A stretch of DNA of 46,967 nucleotides from an uncultured Nitrospira sp. (GTDB lineage: Bacteria > Nitrospirota > Nitrospiria > Nitrospirales > Nitrospiraceae). Both the position numbers and the translations under genes were made by a program. The stretch is from positions 1 to 46,967 of the forward strand of contig CABVRZ010000038.1 of NCBI GenBank assembly GCA_902500775.1, read 5' to 3'. Shown piece after piece: positions 8,784 to 18,686 of the stretch. How positions within the stretch are numbered: the first letter of the stretch is position 1; every line of letters starts with the position of its first letter. Below the pieces are notes generated by a model that was given only the letters and a program-made list of their open reading frames with translations, ran no database searches and was not told the DNA's origin.

Positions 8784-8843
8784 GTTTCGGGTTTCAAGGT
8801 CGAATTTAGAACGCAAGCCTCGAATCAGGGTTTAACCCGAAAC
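8784..8843. repeat. Intergenic inverted repeat
   Basis: GTTTCGGGTT (8784-8793) is perfectly complementary to AACCCGAAAC (8834-8843) across a 40-base loop, in the gap between the acyltransferase fusion and the amidohydrolase gene. A second partial copy, CTCGAAACTC, follows. There is no T-tract, so it is more like a short dispersed repeat than a terminator. Confidence 0.45.
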
Positions 8844-8857
8844 TCGAAACTCCCAGT

Positions 8858-9877
8858 ATGGTATCCACTCCTGAAAAGACCCTGATCGACTGCCATGTCC
8901 ATCTGGCCGCCCTGCCGGACGGAGACAATGGGTGCTTCATCTCACCGAAACTCCTGCGTGGCCCGCTCTTTCGTTTCCTCCTGTGGAGACAGGACCTCTC
9001 ACCAGCACACCCGCGTGAGGCAAATCAGCGCTATCTGGACCATCTGCTCACGGAGGTACGCACTTCACGGTACGTGCAGAAAGCCGTGCTCCTCGGCATG
9101 GATGGATTTTACGATCAAACCGGCCTGCTCAATCGCCAACACACGGACTTTCTGGTCAGCAACGACTATGTCTTCAAGACGGTGCAATCTCATCCAGACC
9201 TGTTTCTGGCTGGCCCCTCAATCAACCCACAGCGTGAGGATGCGATTGACGAAGTTCATCGTTGCGCCGATGCCGGCGCGGTCCTGATTAAGGTCTTACC
9301 AAACGCCCAACATTTCAACCCGGCTGATGAGAGATACAGACCGTTCTATCGCGCACTGGCTCAGCGCAGATTGCCGTTCTTGAGCCACGTTGGGTATGAA
9401 TTTAGCCTGATTGGGAAGGACCAATCCCTAGGAGATCCCGAGTGCCTTCGACTGGCACTGGACGAGGGAGTCACCGTCATTGCTGCTCACGCCTGCAGCT
9501 ATGGCCTGATGTTTTATGAAAATTTTCTTCCGACGTTCCAAGAACTGTGCGATCGTTACCCCAACTTCTATGCCGACATTTCGGCCCTCACGCAGCCCCA
9601 TCGGTTAAGAATGTTGCTGCATCTCAGGCATCATCCTGAACTGCAATCCCGCTTGCTCTTTGGAACTGATTATCCATTATCGGTCTTCCATATGGCCGCC
9701 TGGGGGCGCGTAGGATTTGGCAAATTGTGGACGATGATCGGCACGAAGAACCGCTTCGACCGGCAAGTCGAAGTCTGCGCAGGGCTCAATCTCCGTTTCC
9801 GATCAATCGGAGAACTAATATATGAGCCTACAACCACTTCCATCACTGAGCAGCAATGGACCATGACCAGATACTGA
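8858..9877 (+). CDS. Amidohydrolase-family metal-dependent hydrolase
   Basis: The 339-residue protein opens with TLIDCHVHLAALPDGD, the HxH metal motif of the amidohydrolase (TIM-barrel) family. It carries AVLIKVLPNAQHFNP (a possible bridging Lys), FLSHVGYEFS (metal His), VIAAHACSYG (metal His) and RLLFGTDYPLSVF (catalytic Asp). This is the Amidohydro_2 layout, found in decarboxylases and lactonases. The substrate cannot be called. Its last 22 bases overlap the start of the downstream sigma-factor gene, so the two are likely transcribed together. No strong ribosome site precedes the ATG. Confidence 0.8.
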   Translation: MVSTPEKTLIDCHVHLAALPDGDNGCFISPKLLRGPLFRFLLWRQDLSPAHPREANQRYLDHLLTEVRTSRYVQKAVLLGMDGFYDQTGLLNRQHTDFLVSNDYVFKTVQSHPDLFLAGPSINPQREDAIDEVHRCADAGAVLIKVLPNAQHFNPADERYRPFYRALAQRRLPFLSHVGYEFSLIGKDQSLGDPECLRLALDEGVTVIAAHACSYGLMFYENFLPTFQELCDRYPNFYADISALTQPHRLRMLLHLRHHPELQSRLLFGTDYPLSVFHMAAWGRVGFGKLWTMIGTKNRFDRQVEVCAGLNLRFRSIGELIYEPTTTSITEQQWTMTRY

Positions 9878-10353
9878 CTGCCCTTCGCGAAAGGATTCTT
9901 GCCTTCGCGACATCACGTCTATCGAGGGATCAGGCCGAGGACCTGACACAGGACGTCTTAGCCGTCCTGCAGGAGAAGTATTCCCACGTGATCGAATTGG
10001 TCGAGCTCGTCCCCCTGGCGTTTCAAGTCCTGCGGTACAAGATGCTGGATGCCCATCGCAAGGCCTTGCGTCGTGGTGAGTACAATCAGGAATCGGTAGA
10101 CGACTTGCAGCTCACCGATACCGGCGACAATCCTCTGACACAACTCGATCAGAAACAGCGAGTTGACCGGCTCCTGACAGCTATCGCGCAATTGGGCGAA
10201 CGCTGCCGGAACTTGTTCACATGGAAGTTAGAAGGAAGAAGTTTTCCAGATATCCAGAATTTAATGGGGCAAACATCAATCAACACCATCTACACATGGG
10301 ATCTTCGGTGCAGGAAGCAACTCCTCGGCTGGCTGGGAGGATCGTGGGAGTGA
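9856..10353 (+). CDS. ECF-type RNA polymerase sigma factor
   Basis: The 165-residue protein has sigma region 2 (RLSRDQAEDLTQDVLAVLQE) and region 4 (LGERCRNLFTWKLEGRSFPDIQNLMG, then a recognition helix ending in WDLRCRKQLLGWL). Its size fits group 4 (extracytoplasmic function) sigma factors. It starts inside the end of the amidohydrolase gene. The gene directly downstream codes for a membrane protein with an anti-sigma-like N-terminus, the normal arrangement for a sigma/anti-sigma pair. The signal is unknown. Confidence 0.85.
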   Translation: MDHDQILTALRERILAFATSRLSRDQAEDLTQDVLAVLQEKYSHVIELVELVPLAFQVLRYKMLDAHRKALRRGEYNQESVDDLQLTDTGDNPLTQLDQKQRVDRLLTAIAQLGERCRNLFTWKLEGRSFPDIQNLMGQTSINTIYTWDLRCRKQLLGWLGGSWE

Positions 10354-10355
10354 AA

Positions 10356-10372
10356 AAGTGCTGAGTTGTGAG
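10356..10372. repeat. 17-base repeat unit between sigma factor and partner gene
   Basis: AAGTGCTGAGTTGTGAG occurs here and again, identically, at 13986-14002, where it forms one arm of a larger palindrome. This single arm lies just after the sigma-factor stop and runs into the start region of the following gene, suggesting a dispersed REP-like sequence. Confidence 0.5.
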
Positions 10373-10383
10373 TGCATGAACTA

Positions 10384-11790
10384 ATGAGTCACGAACTTGA
10401 AAAACTGCTGGGTGGGTTTGCGGCAGATACGCTGACGCCGGAAGAGAAGCAGCAACTTTTTCACGCTGCGCTACGTGACCAAGATCTCTTCAATGCGCTC
10501 GCCGATGAACAGGCGTTGAAGGAATTGCTGGCCGATCCCGCCGTACGTCGCAGGCTCCTGCAGGCCTTGCAAGCAACTCGCGCAGAACGCACCGGTGGTT
10601 CATGGTTCGATTGGTTCCGCCGACCAACCGGACTCGCCTGGGCTGGTGGGTTTTCCGGTGCGGTCCTTGCCGTCCTGCTCGGAACGCGTATCTACCAAGA
10701 GAGTCTTCGACAAGAATCCCAATTAACCGCCAAGGAAGAGGCCACGGTACCTGCCGCGTCACAGCCCGTTCCTGCTCCCCCGCAACAGCCCTCTCCTCCA
10801 ACCAACGAACCTCAGGCCACGTCAGAACCAACGTCCCCTCCGTCGCCTCCACCGATAAAAGAGGCGCTCGCCGACAAGACAGCAGCTCCCATTCCTCCCT
10901 CGCACACAGCGCCAGTAGAACGACGCGCCCGTCAGTCACGCCATGACGCTCCAGCGCCACATATCGAAGCAGATACGATCCGCAACAAGACCGAATCGTC
11001 CACCAACATGTTGAGCAAATCATCTGACGAGCCCTCGCAGTCCGCATCTCGACCAACCGTATCTACCCCACCACCATCTCAGCCAGGTTCCCCATCCCTG
11101 CAAGGCCAAACCGAAGTAGACAGCATGGTGCTCTCAAAGAAACGTGCTTCTCCGAGCGCCCGTTCGCTCTTCTATGGAGCAGGACCACAGCGTGAAAGTC
11201 AGTCGACGGCACTGGATCCCCGACGACGGGAGAAGGCTATGAGCGAGTCTGGTCAGCCTCCAGCTCGGTCTGAAATCACCACTCAACCATTCGCGATGGC
11301 CAAGAGCAAGCGCGCCTCCCCTCAGCAACCAGTAGGTATTCGGTATAATCTTACCCACAGAGAACCGTCAGAACACTTCCAGGATGGTACGACAGAGACG
11401 GCCACGCCTGAAATGTCCTATAAACTTACGATTGAGTCGAATCAAGACGGCTTTCTGCAAGTATGGATGCACGTTGGCACCGCAGAGCCCCAACTCCTTT
11501 TCCCCACCTCAGGGATGGACCAACCCCGCTCCAAGCTCACAGCCCATACACACCTAACCATTTCCATCCCATCGACACCTGGCATGCTCGTCCTTCGATT
11601 CTCTCGTATGGATAATATCCCCCCGACAACCTTCGATAGAGCACTACTCAATGATTCCACTCGACATCACCTACGGGAATCGGTGCTGACCGACGAAACC
11701 TCCAGCTTCCCGACTCCGATCCACTACGCCGTCAACCAAGACCCTTCTCTGCCGGAGATCGTAGTGCACATCGCTCCCTGGCAACCATGA
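10384..11790 (+). CDS. Putative membrane anti-sigma factor with Pro-rich linker and DUF4384-like domain
   Basis: The product is about 468 residues from the ATG at 10384; an in-frame GTG at 10372 is possible and neither has a strong ribosome site. The N-terminus (LEKLLGGFAADTLTPEEKQQ) resembles cytosolic anti-sigma domains, followed by one transmembrane helix near residue 85-105 (GGFSGAVLAVLLGTRIY). A long Pro/Ser/Thr-rich stretch (about 110-330) comes next. The C-terminal domain is SYKLTIESNQDGFLQVWMHV, then PQLLFPTSG and LVLRFSRMD, the DUF4384 pattern of envelope sensory or regulatory proteins. Its place after the ECF sigma gene suggests it controls that factor. No zinc-binding HxxxCxxC motif is seen, so the anti-sigma role is an inference. 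Confidence 0.7.
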   Translation: MSHELEKLLGGFAADTLTPEEKQQLFHAALRDQDLFNALADEQALKELLADPAVRRRLLQALQATRAERTGGSWFDWFRRPTGLAWAGGFSGAVLAVLLGTRIYQESLRQESQLTAKEEATVPAASQPVPAPPQQPSPPTNEPQATSEPTSPPSPPPIKEALADKTAAPIPPSHTAPVERRARQSRHDAPAPHIEADTIRNKTESSTNMLSKSSDEPSQSASRPTVSTPPPSQPGSPSLQGQTEVDSMVLSKKRASPSARSLFYGAGPQRESQSTALDPRRREKAMSESGQPPARSEITTQPFAMAKSKRASPQQPVGIRYNLTHREPSEHFQDGTTETATPEMSYKLTIESNQDGFLQVWMHVGTAEPQLLFPTSGMDQPRSKLTAHTHLTISIPSTPGMLVLRFSRMDNIPPTTFDRALLNDSTRHHLRESVLTDETSSFPTPIHYAVNQDPSLPEIVVHIAPWQP

Positions 11791-11830
11791 GCAGAATCGG
11801 ACAACCCAAGCAATTGCGGCCAAAAAAATG

Positions 11831-11866
11831 AACGGGCCGTCCTCCCGTGAAGGAAAACGGCCCGTT
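11831..11866 (-). terminator. Rho-independent terminator of the coiled-coil lipoprotein gene
   Basis: AACGGGCCGT pairs with ACGGCCCGTT around a 16-base loop. On the minus strand the stem is followed shortly by a run of seven T (complement of AAAAAAA at 11822-11828). It lies 30 bases past the stop of the lipoprotein gene and may also serve the convergent gene on its left. Confidence 0.85.
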
Positions 11867-11895
11867 CCATACCCGACGAACGATGCTCAATAGAG

Positions 11896-12579
11896 TTAGG
11901 GGCTTACTGAAATTCGGTCCTTAATCAGATCGAAAGTTTCCTTTGGCACGACGTTCTTGGCAACCAACTCACCCTTCACACGATAGGGGCGATTGCTCAC
12001 AATACGATCTGCCTCATCCTGCTTCAGACCGAGGAACAGCACCATATCGTTGGCTGGCACTTTATTGATATTCATCGCCGCCGAGGCAGCTGCCGGAGCG
12101 GCCTGAGTCGTTCCTGAGGAAAGTTGATTGGGAGTCACCGTGGCGCCCCCCGCCGGGCCAGTATGAGAACGATCTTTCAGTTCTTTTTGATACCGAGCCA
12201 CGAGCGACTTTAACGTATCGTTATTGCGCTTCACATCCTGATATTCTTGTTTCACATTCCGGTTCTGAGCGGAGAGCGCTTTCACCTTCTCTTCAAGCTC
12301 CTTTGTTCGCCCTTCGATCGCCCCTCGTTCTGTGTCACGCCCATGCTCGATGCGTTGAAGTTCATCGCGAGCCGCCTGGGCCTCATTGCCGAACTTCACG
12401 TTCAACTCTTTGAGTGTCCGGACCTGTTGTTCCATGGCGCCCTTCTGCTGACGAGCTTTCTCCAGCTCCATCTTGGCAGTATCAGCTTCGGTTAACGCCG
12501 CTTGGTACTTCTTGTTGGATACGCATCCCGTGGCCAATACTGCCCCAATCAGCACTACCACCGTCCACTCACGTCTCAT
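11896..12579 (-). CDS. Coiled-coil outer-envelope lipoprotein
   Basis: The 227-residue product has a lipoprotein signal peptide: basic MRREW, hydrophobic VVVLIGAVLA and lipobox ATGC with the lipid-modified Cys near residue 19. Residues about 22-150 form a Glu/Lys/Gln-rich coiled coil (KYQAALTEADTAKMELEKAR and on). An Ala/Thr-rich linker leads to a C-terminal 55-residue domain (INKVPANDMVLFLGLKQDEA, then IVSNRPYRVKGELV) that resembles a helix-hairpin-helix of the ComEA/GspK kind. The export and lipid anchor are clear; the function is not known. It is a single-gene unit with a strong terminator. Confidence 0.8.
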   Translation of the reverse strand: MRREWTVVVLIGAVLATGCVSNKKYQAALTEADTAKMELEKARQQKGAMEQQVRTLKELNVKFGNEAQAARDELQRIEHGRDTERGAIEGRTKELEEKVKALSAQNRNVKQEYQDVKRNNDTLKSLVARYQKELKDRSHTGPAGGATVTPNQLSSGTTQAAPAAASAAMNINKVPANDMVLFLGLKQDEADRIVSNRPYRVKGELVAKNVVPKETFDLIKDRISVSP

Positions 12580-12833
12580 GCGATCCTCCCTCCATCAAAT
12601 CCTACCACGTGTCTTTGTATTGAACCCGTACCATGCATTGTGTGTATGCCAACCTCCAGGCGTTGTCAATATATTTGCTGTTGTACGAACACTCCTTCCT
12701 TGGTCATGTCACACCTCATGCTTCATCTAGCGCTTGACGGATTACCACGACTCTGTGATGATCCTTCACGACTTCTCAAAGCCAGCCAGGGAGGGTCATA
12801 CCTCTATGTCTTTTATTCCTCGATGGTGTACGC

Positions 12834-13709
12834 ATGAGCGAATGGGGCCCGGTTCTCGCCGTCATTCTCGGAGTGGTCGAAGGACTAACAGAATTCTTAC
12901 CAGTCTCGTCCACAGGTCATCTGATCCTGGTCGGCCATGCATTGGGCTTCACCGGCGACACAGCGGCCAATGCTGAAATCTCTATCCAATTGGGCGCCAT
13001 CCTTGCCGTTATTGTCTTCGAACGGGACAAGATCGTCCGACTGCTGTCCGGTGCCTGGCAGGAAAAGCAGACGCTCTGGTCGTCTCTCGGCAACTCGCCC
13101 TCCACGACATGGGCAAGCCGTCTCAAGGCCTCCACGCAGGAGCATCCTAACCTATGGTTCATCATCGGGCTAGGCATTGCGTTCCTGCCAGCCGCCATAC
13201 TGGGCCTGTTGGCGCATGGATGGATCAAGGCGTATTTATTTACTCCTCTCACAGTCGCGTCCACATCGATTGTGGGGGGATTCATCATCCTTATCGTAGA
13301 AAGACGAACACGCACCGCGTCTGCCAAGAGTCTCGAGCACGTCACACCACGGCATGCCTTCTGGGTCGGGCTGGCGCAATGCGCCTCGCTGCTTCCCGGC
13401 ATGTCGCGCTCTGGCTCTACGATCATCGGCGGACTGCTTGCGGGACTGGATCGAAAAGTGGCGACGGAATATTCGTTTTTTCTCGCGCTTCCGACGATCA
13501 TCGCTGCCACGCTGTATGAAACGTGGAAAGCACGCGGGACATTCAACGATCACGACTTTCTGGCACTGGGCCTTGGGATGGTGATCTCCTTCCTGGTCGC
13601 CTGGGCTGTCATCGCCGTGTTTCTGACCTATGTCCAACGGCATACCTTGCGCGTCTTTGCCTACTATCGTATTATTCTCGGCATTGTGGTTATGTTGGTT
13701 GTCCGCTGA
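12834..13709 (+). CDS. uppP: Undecaprenyl-diphosphate phosphatase
   Basis: The 291-residue integral membrane protein carries both UppP/BacA signatures: GVVEGLTEFLPVSSTGHLIL near the N-terminus and LLPGMSRSGSTIIGG in the second half, with about eight hydrophobic helices. It dephosphorylates undecaprenyl diphosphate at the cytoplasmic membrane to recycle the lipid carrier of peptidoglycan and other envelope polymers; overproduction gives bacitracin resistance. Length is slightly above the usual 265-280. The DUF2024 gene follows after 12 bases. Confidence 0.95.
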   Translation: MSEWGPVLAVILGVVEGLTEFLPVSSTGHLILVGHALGFTGDTAANAEISIQLGAILAVIVFERDKIVRLLSGAWQEKQTLWSSLGNSPSTTWASRLKASTQEHPNLWFIIGLGIAFLPAAILGLLAHGWIKAYLFTPLTVASTSIVGGFIILIVERRTRTASAKSLEHVTPRHAFWVGLAQCASLLPGMSRSGSTIIGGLLAGLDRKVATEYSFFLALPTIIAATLYETWKARGTFNDHDFLALGLGMVISFLVAWAVIAVFLTYVQRHTLRVFAYYRIILGIVVMLVVR

Positions 13710-13721
13710 AAGGAGTTGGTC

Positions 13722-13982
13722 ATGTCTTCGGATACGATTCACGTCTACGATACCTGGGTCCATGGAAAAAGTGGCCGCATCCACTTTGATGTCATGACGA
13801 CAGATGAGCCCACCGCACTCAAACTCGCCAAGGAATACCTGGTCAGCATCGGAGAACCAGATACAACGATTACGACCAAGGAATGTCAGTTCTGTCACAG
13901 CGAACCGCTATTCATGTTCTCGGCAGAACAGCAAAAACAAGTGAAAGAAAATGGCGGGTTTATTGTCCGGATGCCGGCCTAA
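13722..13982 (+). CDS. DUF2024 family protein
   Basis: The 86-residue protein (SSDTIHVYDTWVHGKSGRIH, then FDVMTTD, ALKLAKEYLVSIGE, ECQFCHSEPL) matches the small DUF2024 family of about 85 residues. It has two cysteines in a CxFCH pattern that could bind metal. The ATG at 13722 is chosen because GGAG lies five to eight bases upstream. Function is unknown. It follows uppP closely and is probably in the same transcript. Confidence 0.85.
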   Translation: MSSDTIHVYDTWVHGKSGRIHFDVMTTDEPTALKLAKEYLVSIGEPDTTITTKECQFCHSEPLFMFSAEQQKQVKENGGFIVRMPA

Positions 13983-13986
13983 CTCA

Positions 13987-14028
13987 AGTGCTGAGTTGTG
14001 AGCTTCGGCTCAGCACTCATAACTCAGT
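13987..14028. repeat. REP-like palindrome between convergent genes
   Basis: AGTGCTGAG (13987-13995) pairs with CTCAGCACT (14009-14017), and a second overlapping pair, CTGAGTTGTGAG with CTCATAACTCAG, has one mismatch. The element fills most of the gap between the DUF2024 gene and the convergent lspA gene. One arm (17 bases) recurs identically at 10356-10372. It may act as a bidirectional transcription barrier. Confidence 0.6.
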
Positions 14029-14047
14029 ATTAAACACTCTGACAGGG

Positions 14048-14569
14048 TTATGGAGCCGAGGAGGCTTCCGGCTCCGTGGAGTCTGTTCGTTTTTCGAACG
14101 CAAAGTGGATGATGAGCGCGATCACCCCGAGGGTGATCGCGGAATCCGCGACGTTGAACGCCGGCCAGTGATAGTTTTCGACATAGACATCCAGAAAATC
14201 GATCACCTCGCCGAACCGAAGCCGATCGATCAAGTTGCCGATTGCCCCACCAAGAATCCCGGCCACACTGACCCGCCCCATCCAATCTTCCTCGGGCATT
14301 CGTAACAGGATGGTCCCCAGCAGACCAAGGGCAAAGATCGAGGTCAGCCCAAAGAAAACCATACGGAACGCATTGCTGCTGCCTGCTAAGAGCCCAAAGG
14401 CCGCTCCAGGGTTCCGGATGTAGGTCAGGCTGAAGAGATTGGGAATGACAGGGATCGACTCATGGAGTCGCATCGTCTGCATGATCTGTTGTTTAGTCAG
14501 CTGATCCAGGATAATAATGCCCCCGGTCACCGAGGCCAACGCCATATTACGAAGCATCGACGCGCTCAA
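14048..14569 (-). CDS. lspA: Lipoprotein signal peptidase (signal peptidase II)
   Basis: The membrane aspartyl protease LspA removes signal peptides from prolipoproteins. Motifs seen are [11 protein letters not shown] in the first helix, [36 protein letters not shown] with a catalytic Asp, and [11 protein letters not shown] with the second catalytic Asp. There are four hydrophobic helices. The start is uncertain: a TTG at 14569 has a GGAGG site seven bases upstream and overlaps the ileS stop (TTGA); ATG at 14557 or 14587 are alternatives. It follows ileS directly on the minus strand, a common ileS-lspA pairing. Confidence 0.93.
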   Translation of the reverse strand: MSASMLRNMALASVTGGIIILDQLTKQQIMQTMRLHESIPVIPNLFSLTYIRNPGAAFGLLAGSSNAFRMVFFGLTSIFALGLLGTILLRMPEEDWMGRVSVAGILGGAIGNLIDRLRFGEVIDFLDVYVENYHWPAFNVADSAITLGVIALIIHFAFEKRTDSTEPEASSAP

Positions 14570-17373
14570 CGAACTGCCTCCACACATCGGTCACAGAGGG
14601 TCGGGTGGGTGGTATCCCTCCCGACGGCTTCTCGATAATTCCAGCAGCGTTCGCACTTTGCCGCATTGGATCGTTCAACCGAAATATGAAGGTCCTCCAG
14701 GTTGCTCTCTGCCTTCTTGACCGTGACGCGTGACACAATAAAAATTGTACCCAGATCCTCCGCATAGGAGGTCAAAAATTGGTACGCATCAGGTCCGGCC
14801 TCGATGTGCACATGGGCCTCGAGCGAGGAACCAATCACCTTCTCCCGACGGCGAGCTTCCAGCTCACCCTGAACCAGTGATCGATAGGCCAGGAGTTGTT
14901 CCCATCGTGCCGCCAACTTCTCGTCTTGCCAGATCGCAAGATGCTCCGGGAAGGGGGTGAGGTGGACGCTCGTCGCCTCCTTCCGCAGCACTTCAGGCAA
15001 CATACGCCATATCTCATCGGCAGTAAAACTCAAGATCGGCGCCATGAGTTTGACCAACACCACGATGATGTCGCATAGGACCGTTTGGGAACCTCGTCGC
15101 ACAGGAGAGTCCGCGCGAAATGTGTAGAGCCGATCTTTGAGGATGTCCAGATAGACGGCACTGAGATCGACGGAACAGAAATTGTTCAAGGCATGGAAGA
15201 TGGCATGAAACTCAAAGTCGTCATAGGCCTGCCGAACTTTCGCAATCAACTCCCCGAGGCGCATCAAGGCCCATCGATCCAATTCCGGCAACTGCTCGTA
15301 CGGGACACGATGAACATCTGGATTGAAATCGTACAAATTGCTCAGTAAGAATCGGGAGGTGTTGCGGATCTTCCGATAGGCCTCGATGAGATGGTTCAGA
15401 ATCTCTTGCGAGATGCGGAGGTCTTCTCGATAATCCTGTGCCGACACCCACAAACGCAGGATCTCCGCGCCCGACTGTTTAATAACATCCTGTGGAGCCA
15501 CAACATTCCCCGCCGACTTGGACATCTTCTTTCCCTGTCCATCCACCACAAAGCCATGGGTCAAGACGGCTTTGTAGGGTGCCCGACGATCCGTGGTCAC
15601 CCCAGCCAGGAGGGCACTGTGGAACCAGCCACGATGCTGGTCGGACCCTTCGAGGTACAAATCAGTCGGCCACCATTTTTTGGGCTTCGCCACAGCCGCG
15701 TAACTCACCCCAGACTCAAACCACACATCGAGGATATCCCGCTCTTTCTCGAACGTCGCTCCTCCGCAGTTTGGACAAGTGGTTTCTGCAGGCAGCAGTT
15801 CAGCGGCCGACCGTTCGAACCACACATCCGCCCCTCGTGACTCCATCAGGGCCGCAATATGCTCGATCACCACTGGATCAGCGAGGACATGCCGGCAGCC
15901 TTCACAGGTAAACCCTGGAATTGGCACACCCCACACCCGCTGGCGCGAAAGGCACCAATCTGGTCGGTTCTCGATCATGCCGAAAATCCGGTCACGGCCA
16001 TAGCTTGGAATCCACCGAACCTGTTCGATCTCTGCCAGAGTCGCCCTCCGTAAGTCGTTCCTCTCCATGGACACAAACCACTGCTCGGTGGCGCGGAAGA
16101 TCACGGGACTCTTGCATCGCCAGCAATGGGGGTACGAATGGTTCAATGAGCCATGGCCAAGCAGGCGTCCATTCGCCTGAAGATAGTCCACAATCTTCGG
16201 ATTGGCCTTAAAGACATGCTGTCCGGAGAATTCCTTCACGATGTCGGTGAACCGCCCCCCGTTATCCACCGGCGCCACAATCTCAAGCTTTTCACCTGGT
16301 GACGCCTTGGCATTGTGCTCAAGCACGAGAATATAGTCTTCCATTCCGTGGCCAGGCGCGATATGCACACAGCCGGTGCCTTGATCCAGCGTGACGAAAT
16401 CTCCAAGCAGGATCGGCGACAATCCCGTGGAAAGTGGGCGTTGGGTTTCCAGCCCCTCAAACCCCTCTCCGCCCTTTTTGACTCCCAGTACACGATAGTC
16501 CTTGATGGCACAAGCCTTCGCGAAAGCCTCCACCAGTTTCTCGGCGACAATCAGCAGCTCATCGCCGACCTGTACAAAAGCATAATCAAACTCGCGATGC
16601 AGGCAGACAGCTTGGTTAGCCGGCAACGTCCAGGGTGTCGTGGTCCAGATGACCACGGAAACCAGCTTGACTCCTTCTGGAAAGTCCACGCCTGGAAAGG
16701 TTTTTTCCAAGACGGCTGGTGAGGTCACGATGGGAAATTTGACATAGATCGATGGCGAGACATGGTCGTCATATTCGACTTCTGCTTCCGCCAGCGCGGT
16801 TTGATCCTGTGTGCACCAGAGGACGGGCTTGAGCCCCTTGTACACCCCCCCCTGCTCGACGAATTTCCCGAACTCCCGGATAATCGTCGCTTCATAACTC
16901 GGCGTCATCGTCAGATAGGGATGGTCCCACTCTCCAAGGACACCAAGCCGCTTAAACTCCTCCCGCTGAAAATCGACATACTTCTGCGCATAGGCGCGAC
17001 AGAGTTTACGAATCGCCGACACATCCAAGTCTTTTTTCTTCTCGCCCAGCTCCTTCATGACCTGATGCTCGATCGGAAGGCCATGGCAGTCCCATCCCGG
17101 CACATACGGTGCCTGGAAACCAGCCATCGTTTTCGACTTCACGATGATGTCTTTGAGCACCTTGTTCAAGGCATGTCCGATATGGATACGACCGTTGGCA
17201 TAGGGAGGACCGTCGTGCAGGACATACCGAGGCCGTCCCTGCCCCAACGCTTGGATCTGGGCATAGAGCTTCTGCTGCTCCCACCAGGCTAGCATGTCCG
17301 GCTCCCGCTGCGGCAAATTGGCCTTCATCGGGAAATCGGTTTTCGGAAGATTAAGAGTCGCTTTGTAATCCAT
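14566..17373 (-). CDS. ileS: Isoleucyl-tRNA synthetase
   Basis: The 935-residue class I synthetase has the HIGH motif in [16 protein letters not shown] (about residue 65), the KMSKS motif in [13 protein letters not shown] (about 613), the large editing domain between them ([28 protein letters not shown]) and a C-terminal zinc finger [12 protein letters not shown]...CDRC. It charges tRNA-Ile with isoleucine and edits mischarged valine. Length is normal for bacterial IleS. It is the first gene of a unit with lspA. Confidence 0.97.
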   Translation of the reverse strand: MDYKATLNLPKTDFPMKANLPQREPDMLAWWEQQKLYAQIQALGQGRPRYVLHDGPPYANGRIHIGHALNKVLKDIIVKSKTMAGFQAPYVPGWDCHGLPIEHQVMKELGEKKKDLDVSAIRKLCRAYAQKYVDFQREEFKRLGVLGEWDHPYLTMTPSYEATIIREFGKFVEQGGVYKGLKPVLWCTQDQTALAEAEVEYDDHVSPSIYVKFPIVTSPAVLEKTFPGVDFPEGVKLVSVVIWTTTPWTLPANQAVCLHREFDYAFVQVGDELLIVAEKLVEAFAKACAIKDYRVLGVKKGGEGFEGLETQRPLSTGLSPILLGDFVTLDQGTGCVHIAPGHGMEDYILVLEHNAKASPGEKLEIVAPVDNGGRFTDIVKEFSGQHVFKANPKIVDYLQANGRLLGHGSLNHSYPHCWRCKSPVIFRATEQWFVSMERNDLRRATLAEIEQVRWIPSYGRDRIFGMIENRPDWCLSRQRVWGVPIPGFTCEGCRHVLADPVVIEHIAALMESRGADVWFERSAAELLPAETTCPNCGGATFEKERDILDVWFESGVSYAAVAKPKKWWPTDLYLEGSDQHRGWFHSALLAGVTTDRRAPYKAVLTHGFVVDGQGKKMSKSAGNVVAPQDVIKQSGAEILRLWVSAQDYREDLRISQEILNHLIEAYRKIRNTSRFLLSNLYDFNPDVHRVPYEQLPELDRWALMRLGELIAKVRQAYDDFEFHAIFHALNNFCSVDLSAVYLDILKDRLYTFRADSPVRRGSQTVLCDIIVVLVKLMAPILSFTADEIWRMLPEVLRKEATSVHLTPFPEHLAIWQDEKLAARWEQLLAYRSLVQGELEARRREKVIGSSLEAHVHIEAGPDAYQFLTSYAEDLGTIFIVSRVTVKKAESNLEDLHISVERSNAAKCERCWNYREAVGRDTTHPTLCDRCVEAVR

Positions 17374-17582
17374 GGACGTACAGCGTCCTCGAAAAGAAAA
17401 GAGAATTGACGGGTGAATATACCTGAATGGTGGGCGAGGTACTAGTCCTTAGCCTTTGTACGGGATCATCAAAAACGTCTTTCGACAAGGCCGCAGCAAG
17501 TGAGAATGCGAGGTGTACCCTTGCGGCACATTGAGCTTGTGAACGACGAGCGAGTTACGCGGGAAGCGTTTTCACGTTCCGG

Positions 17583-18686
17583 TTAACTGACGGCCATCAT
17601 GCGATCCAGCGCGACCTTCGCCCAGTGCTTGTCGTCCTCGGGCACAACAATCCGGTTGACGACATGCCCGTCAGCCAGATTCTCCATCGCCCAGCAGAGG
17701 TGGGCAGCATCGATTCTGAACATCGTGGCGCACTGACAGACCGTGGAGGAGAGGAAGAACACCTTCTTGTCGGTCAATTCGTGTTTTAAGCGATTGACAA
17801 GATTCAATTCGGTGCCGACCGCCCAGGTCGTCCCTGCCGGCGCAGCCGTGACGGTCCGAATAATGAACTCGGTCGACCCGATCAGATCCGCCTTATTGAC
17901 CACGTCCTCATGACACTCAGGATGGACAATGACCTTGCCATCCGGATATTGCTTACGAAAGTGATCGACATGCACCGATTGAAACATTTGGTGAACACTA
18001 CAATGGCCCTTCCAGAGGATCAGCTTGGCCCTTTTGATGGCCTCCTTGGTATTTCCACCGTTAGGCTGATAGGGATCCCAGACAATCATCTGCTCACGGG
18101 GAATCCCCATCTTGTTTGCCGTGTTCCGACCCAAATGCTCATCGGGGAAGAAGAGGATCTTCTCTCGTCTTGCCCATGACCATTCGATCACGGCTTTGGC
18201 GTTGGATGACGTACAAGTGATTCCGCCATGCTCCCCACAAAACGCCTTGAGGACTGCCGCTGAATTCACATACACCGCCGGCATCACGGTTTCCTCGACC
18301 GAAACGACTCGTCCTAACGCTTCCCAACATTGATCGACTTGCTCAATCGCCGCCATATCAGCCATGGAACAACCCGCAGCCATATCGGGCAGAATCACCG
18401 TCTGCTGGGAACGGCTAAGGATGTCAGCTGTCTCCGCCATAAAGTGGACACCACAAAAGACGATGTAGGGACGTTCGGAACGCTCTGCGGCAAGCTTGGC
18501 CAGCAACAGCGAGTCTCCACGAAAGTCGGCATGTTGAATGACTTCATCCCGCTGGTAGTTATGGCCGAGTATCATCACGCGCGTACCAAGCGCCTGCTTC
18601 GCCGCAGTCGTCCGCCGGAATAATTCATCTGCTGAGAGCGACTGATAGTCAGTGATCGGCTTGGGTAACGTCGAAGTTGCGGTCAC
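17583..18686 (-). CDS. nadA: Quinolinate synthase A
   Basis: The 367-residue NadA condenses iminoaspartate and dihydroxyacetone phosphate to quinolinate for NAD synthesis and uses a [4Fe-4S] cluster. Motifs seen are ILGHNYQRDEVIQHADFRGD, FCGVHFMAETADIL, MAAGCSMADMA, ITCTSSNAKAV with a cluster Cys, VHPECHEDVV and STVCQCATMFRID. Length and order fit the long (b-type) NadA. It stands alone here; no nadB or nadC is in the window. The 209 bases between it and the ileS start region hold no gene. Confidence 0.96.
   Translation of the reverse strand: MTATSTLPKPITDYQSLSADELFRRTTAAKQALGTRVMILGHNYQRDEVIQHADFRGDSLLLAKLAAERSERPYIVFCGVHFMAETADILSRSQQTVILPDMAAGCSMADMAAIEQVDQCWEALGRVVSVEETVMPAVYVNSAAVLKAFCGEHGGITCTSSNAKAVIEWSWARREKILFFPDEHLGRNTANKMGIPREQMIVWDPYQPNGGNTKEAIKRAKLILWKGHCSVHQMFQSVHVDHFRKQYPDGKVIVHPECHEDVVNKADLIGSTEFIIRTVTAAPAGTTWAVGTELNLVNRLKHELTDKKVFFLSSTVCQCATMFRIDAAHLCWAMENLADGHVVNRIVVPEDDKHWAKVALDRMMAVS

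Noticed and set aside
17440..17582. Possible dispersed repeat or small RNA between nadA and ileS
   Set aside because: The text (for example CTTTCGACAAGGCCGCAGC) has the feel of a repeated intergenic sequence, but there is no second copy in this window and no clear hairpin with a T-tract.
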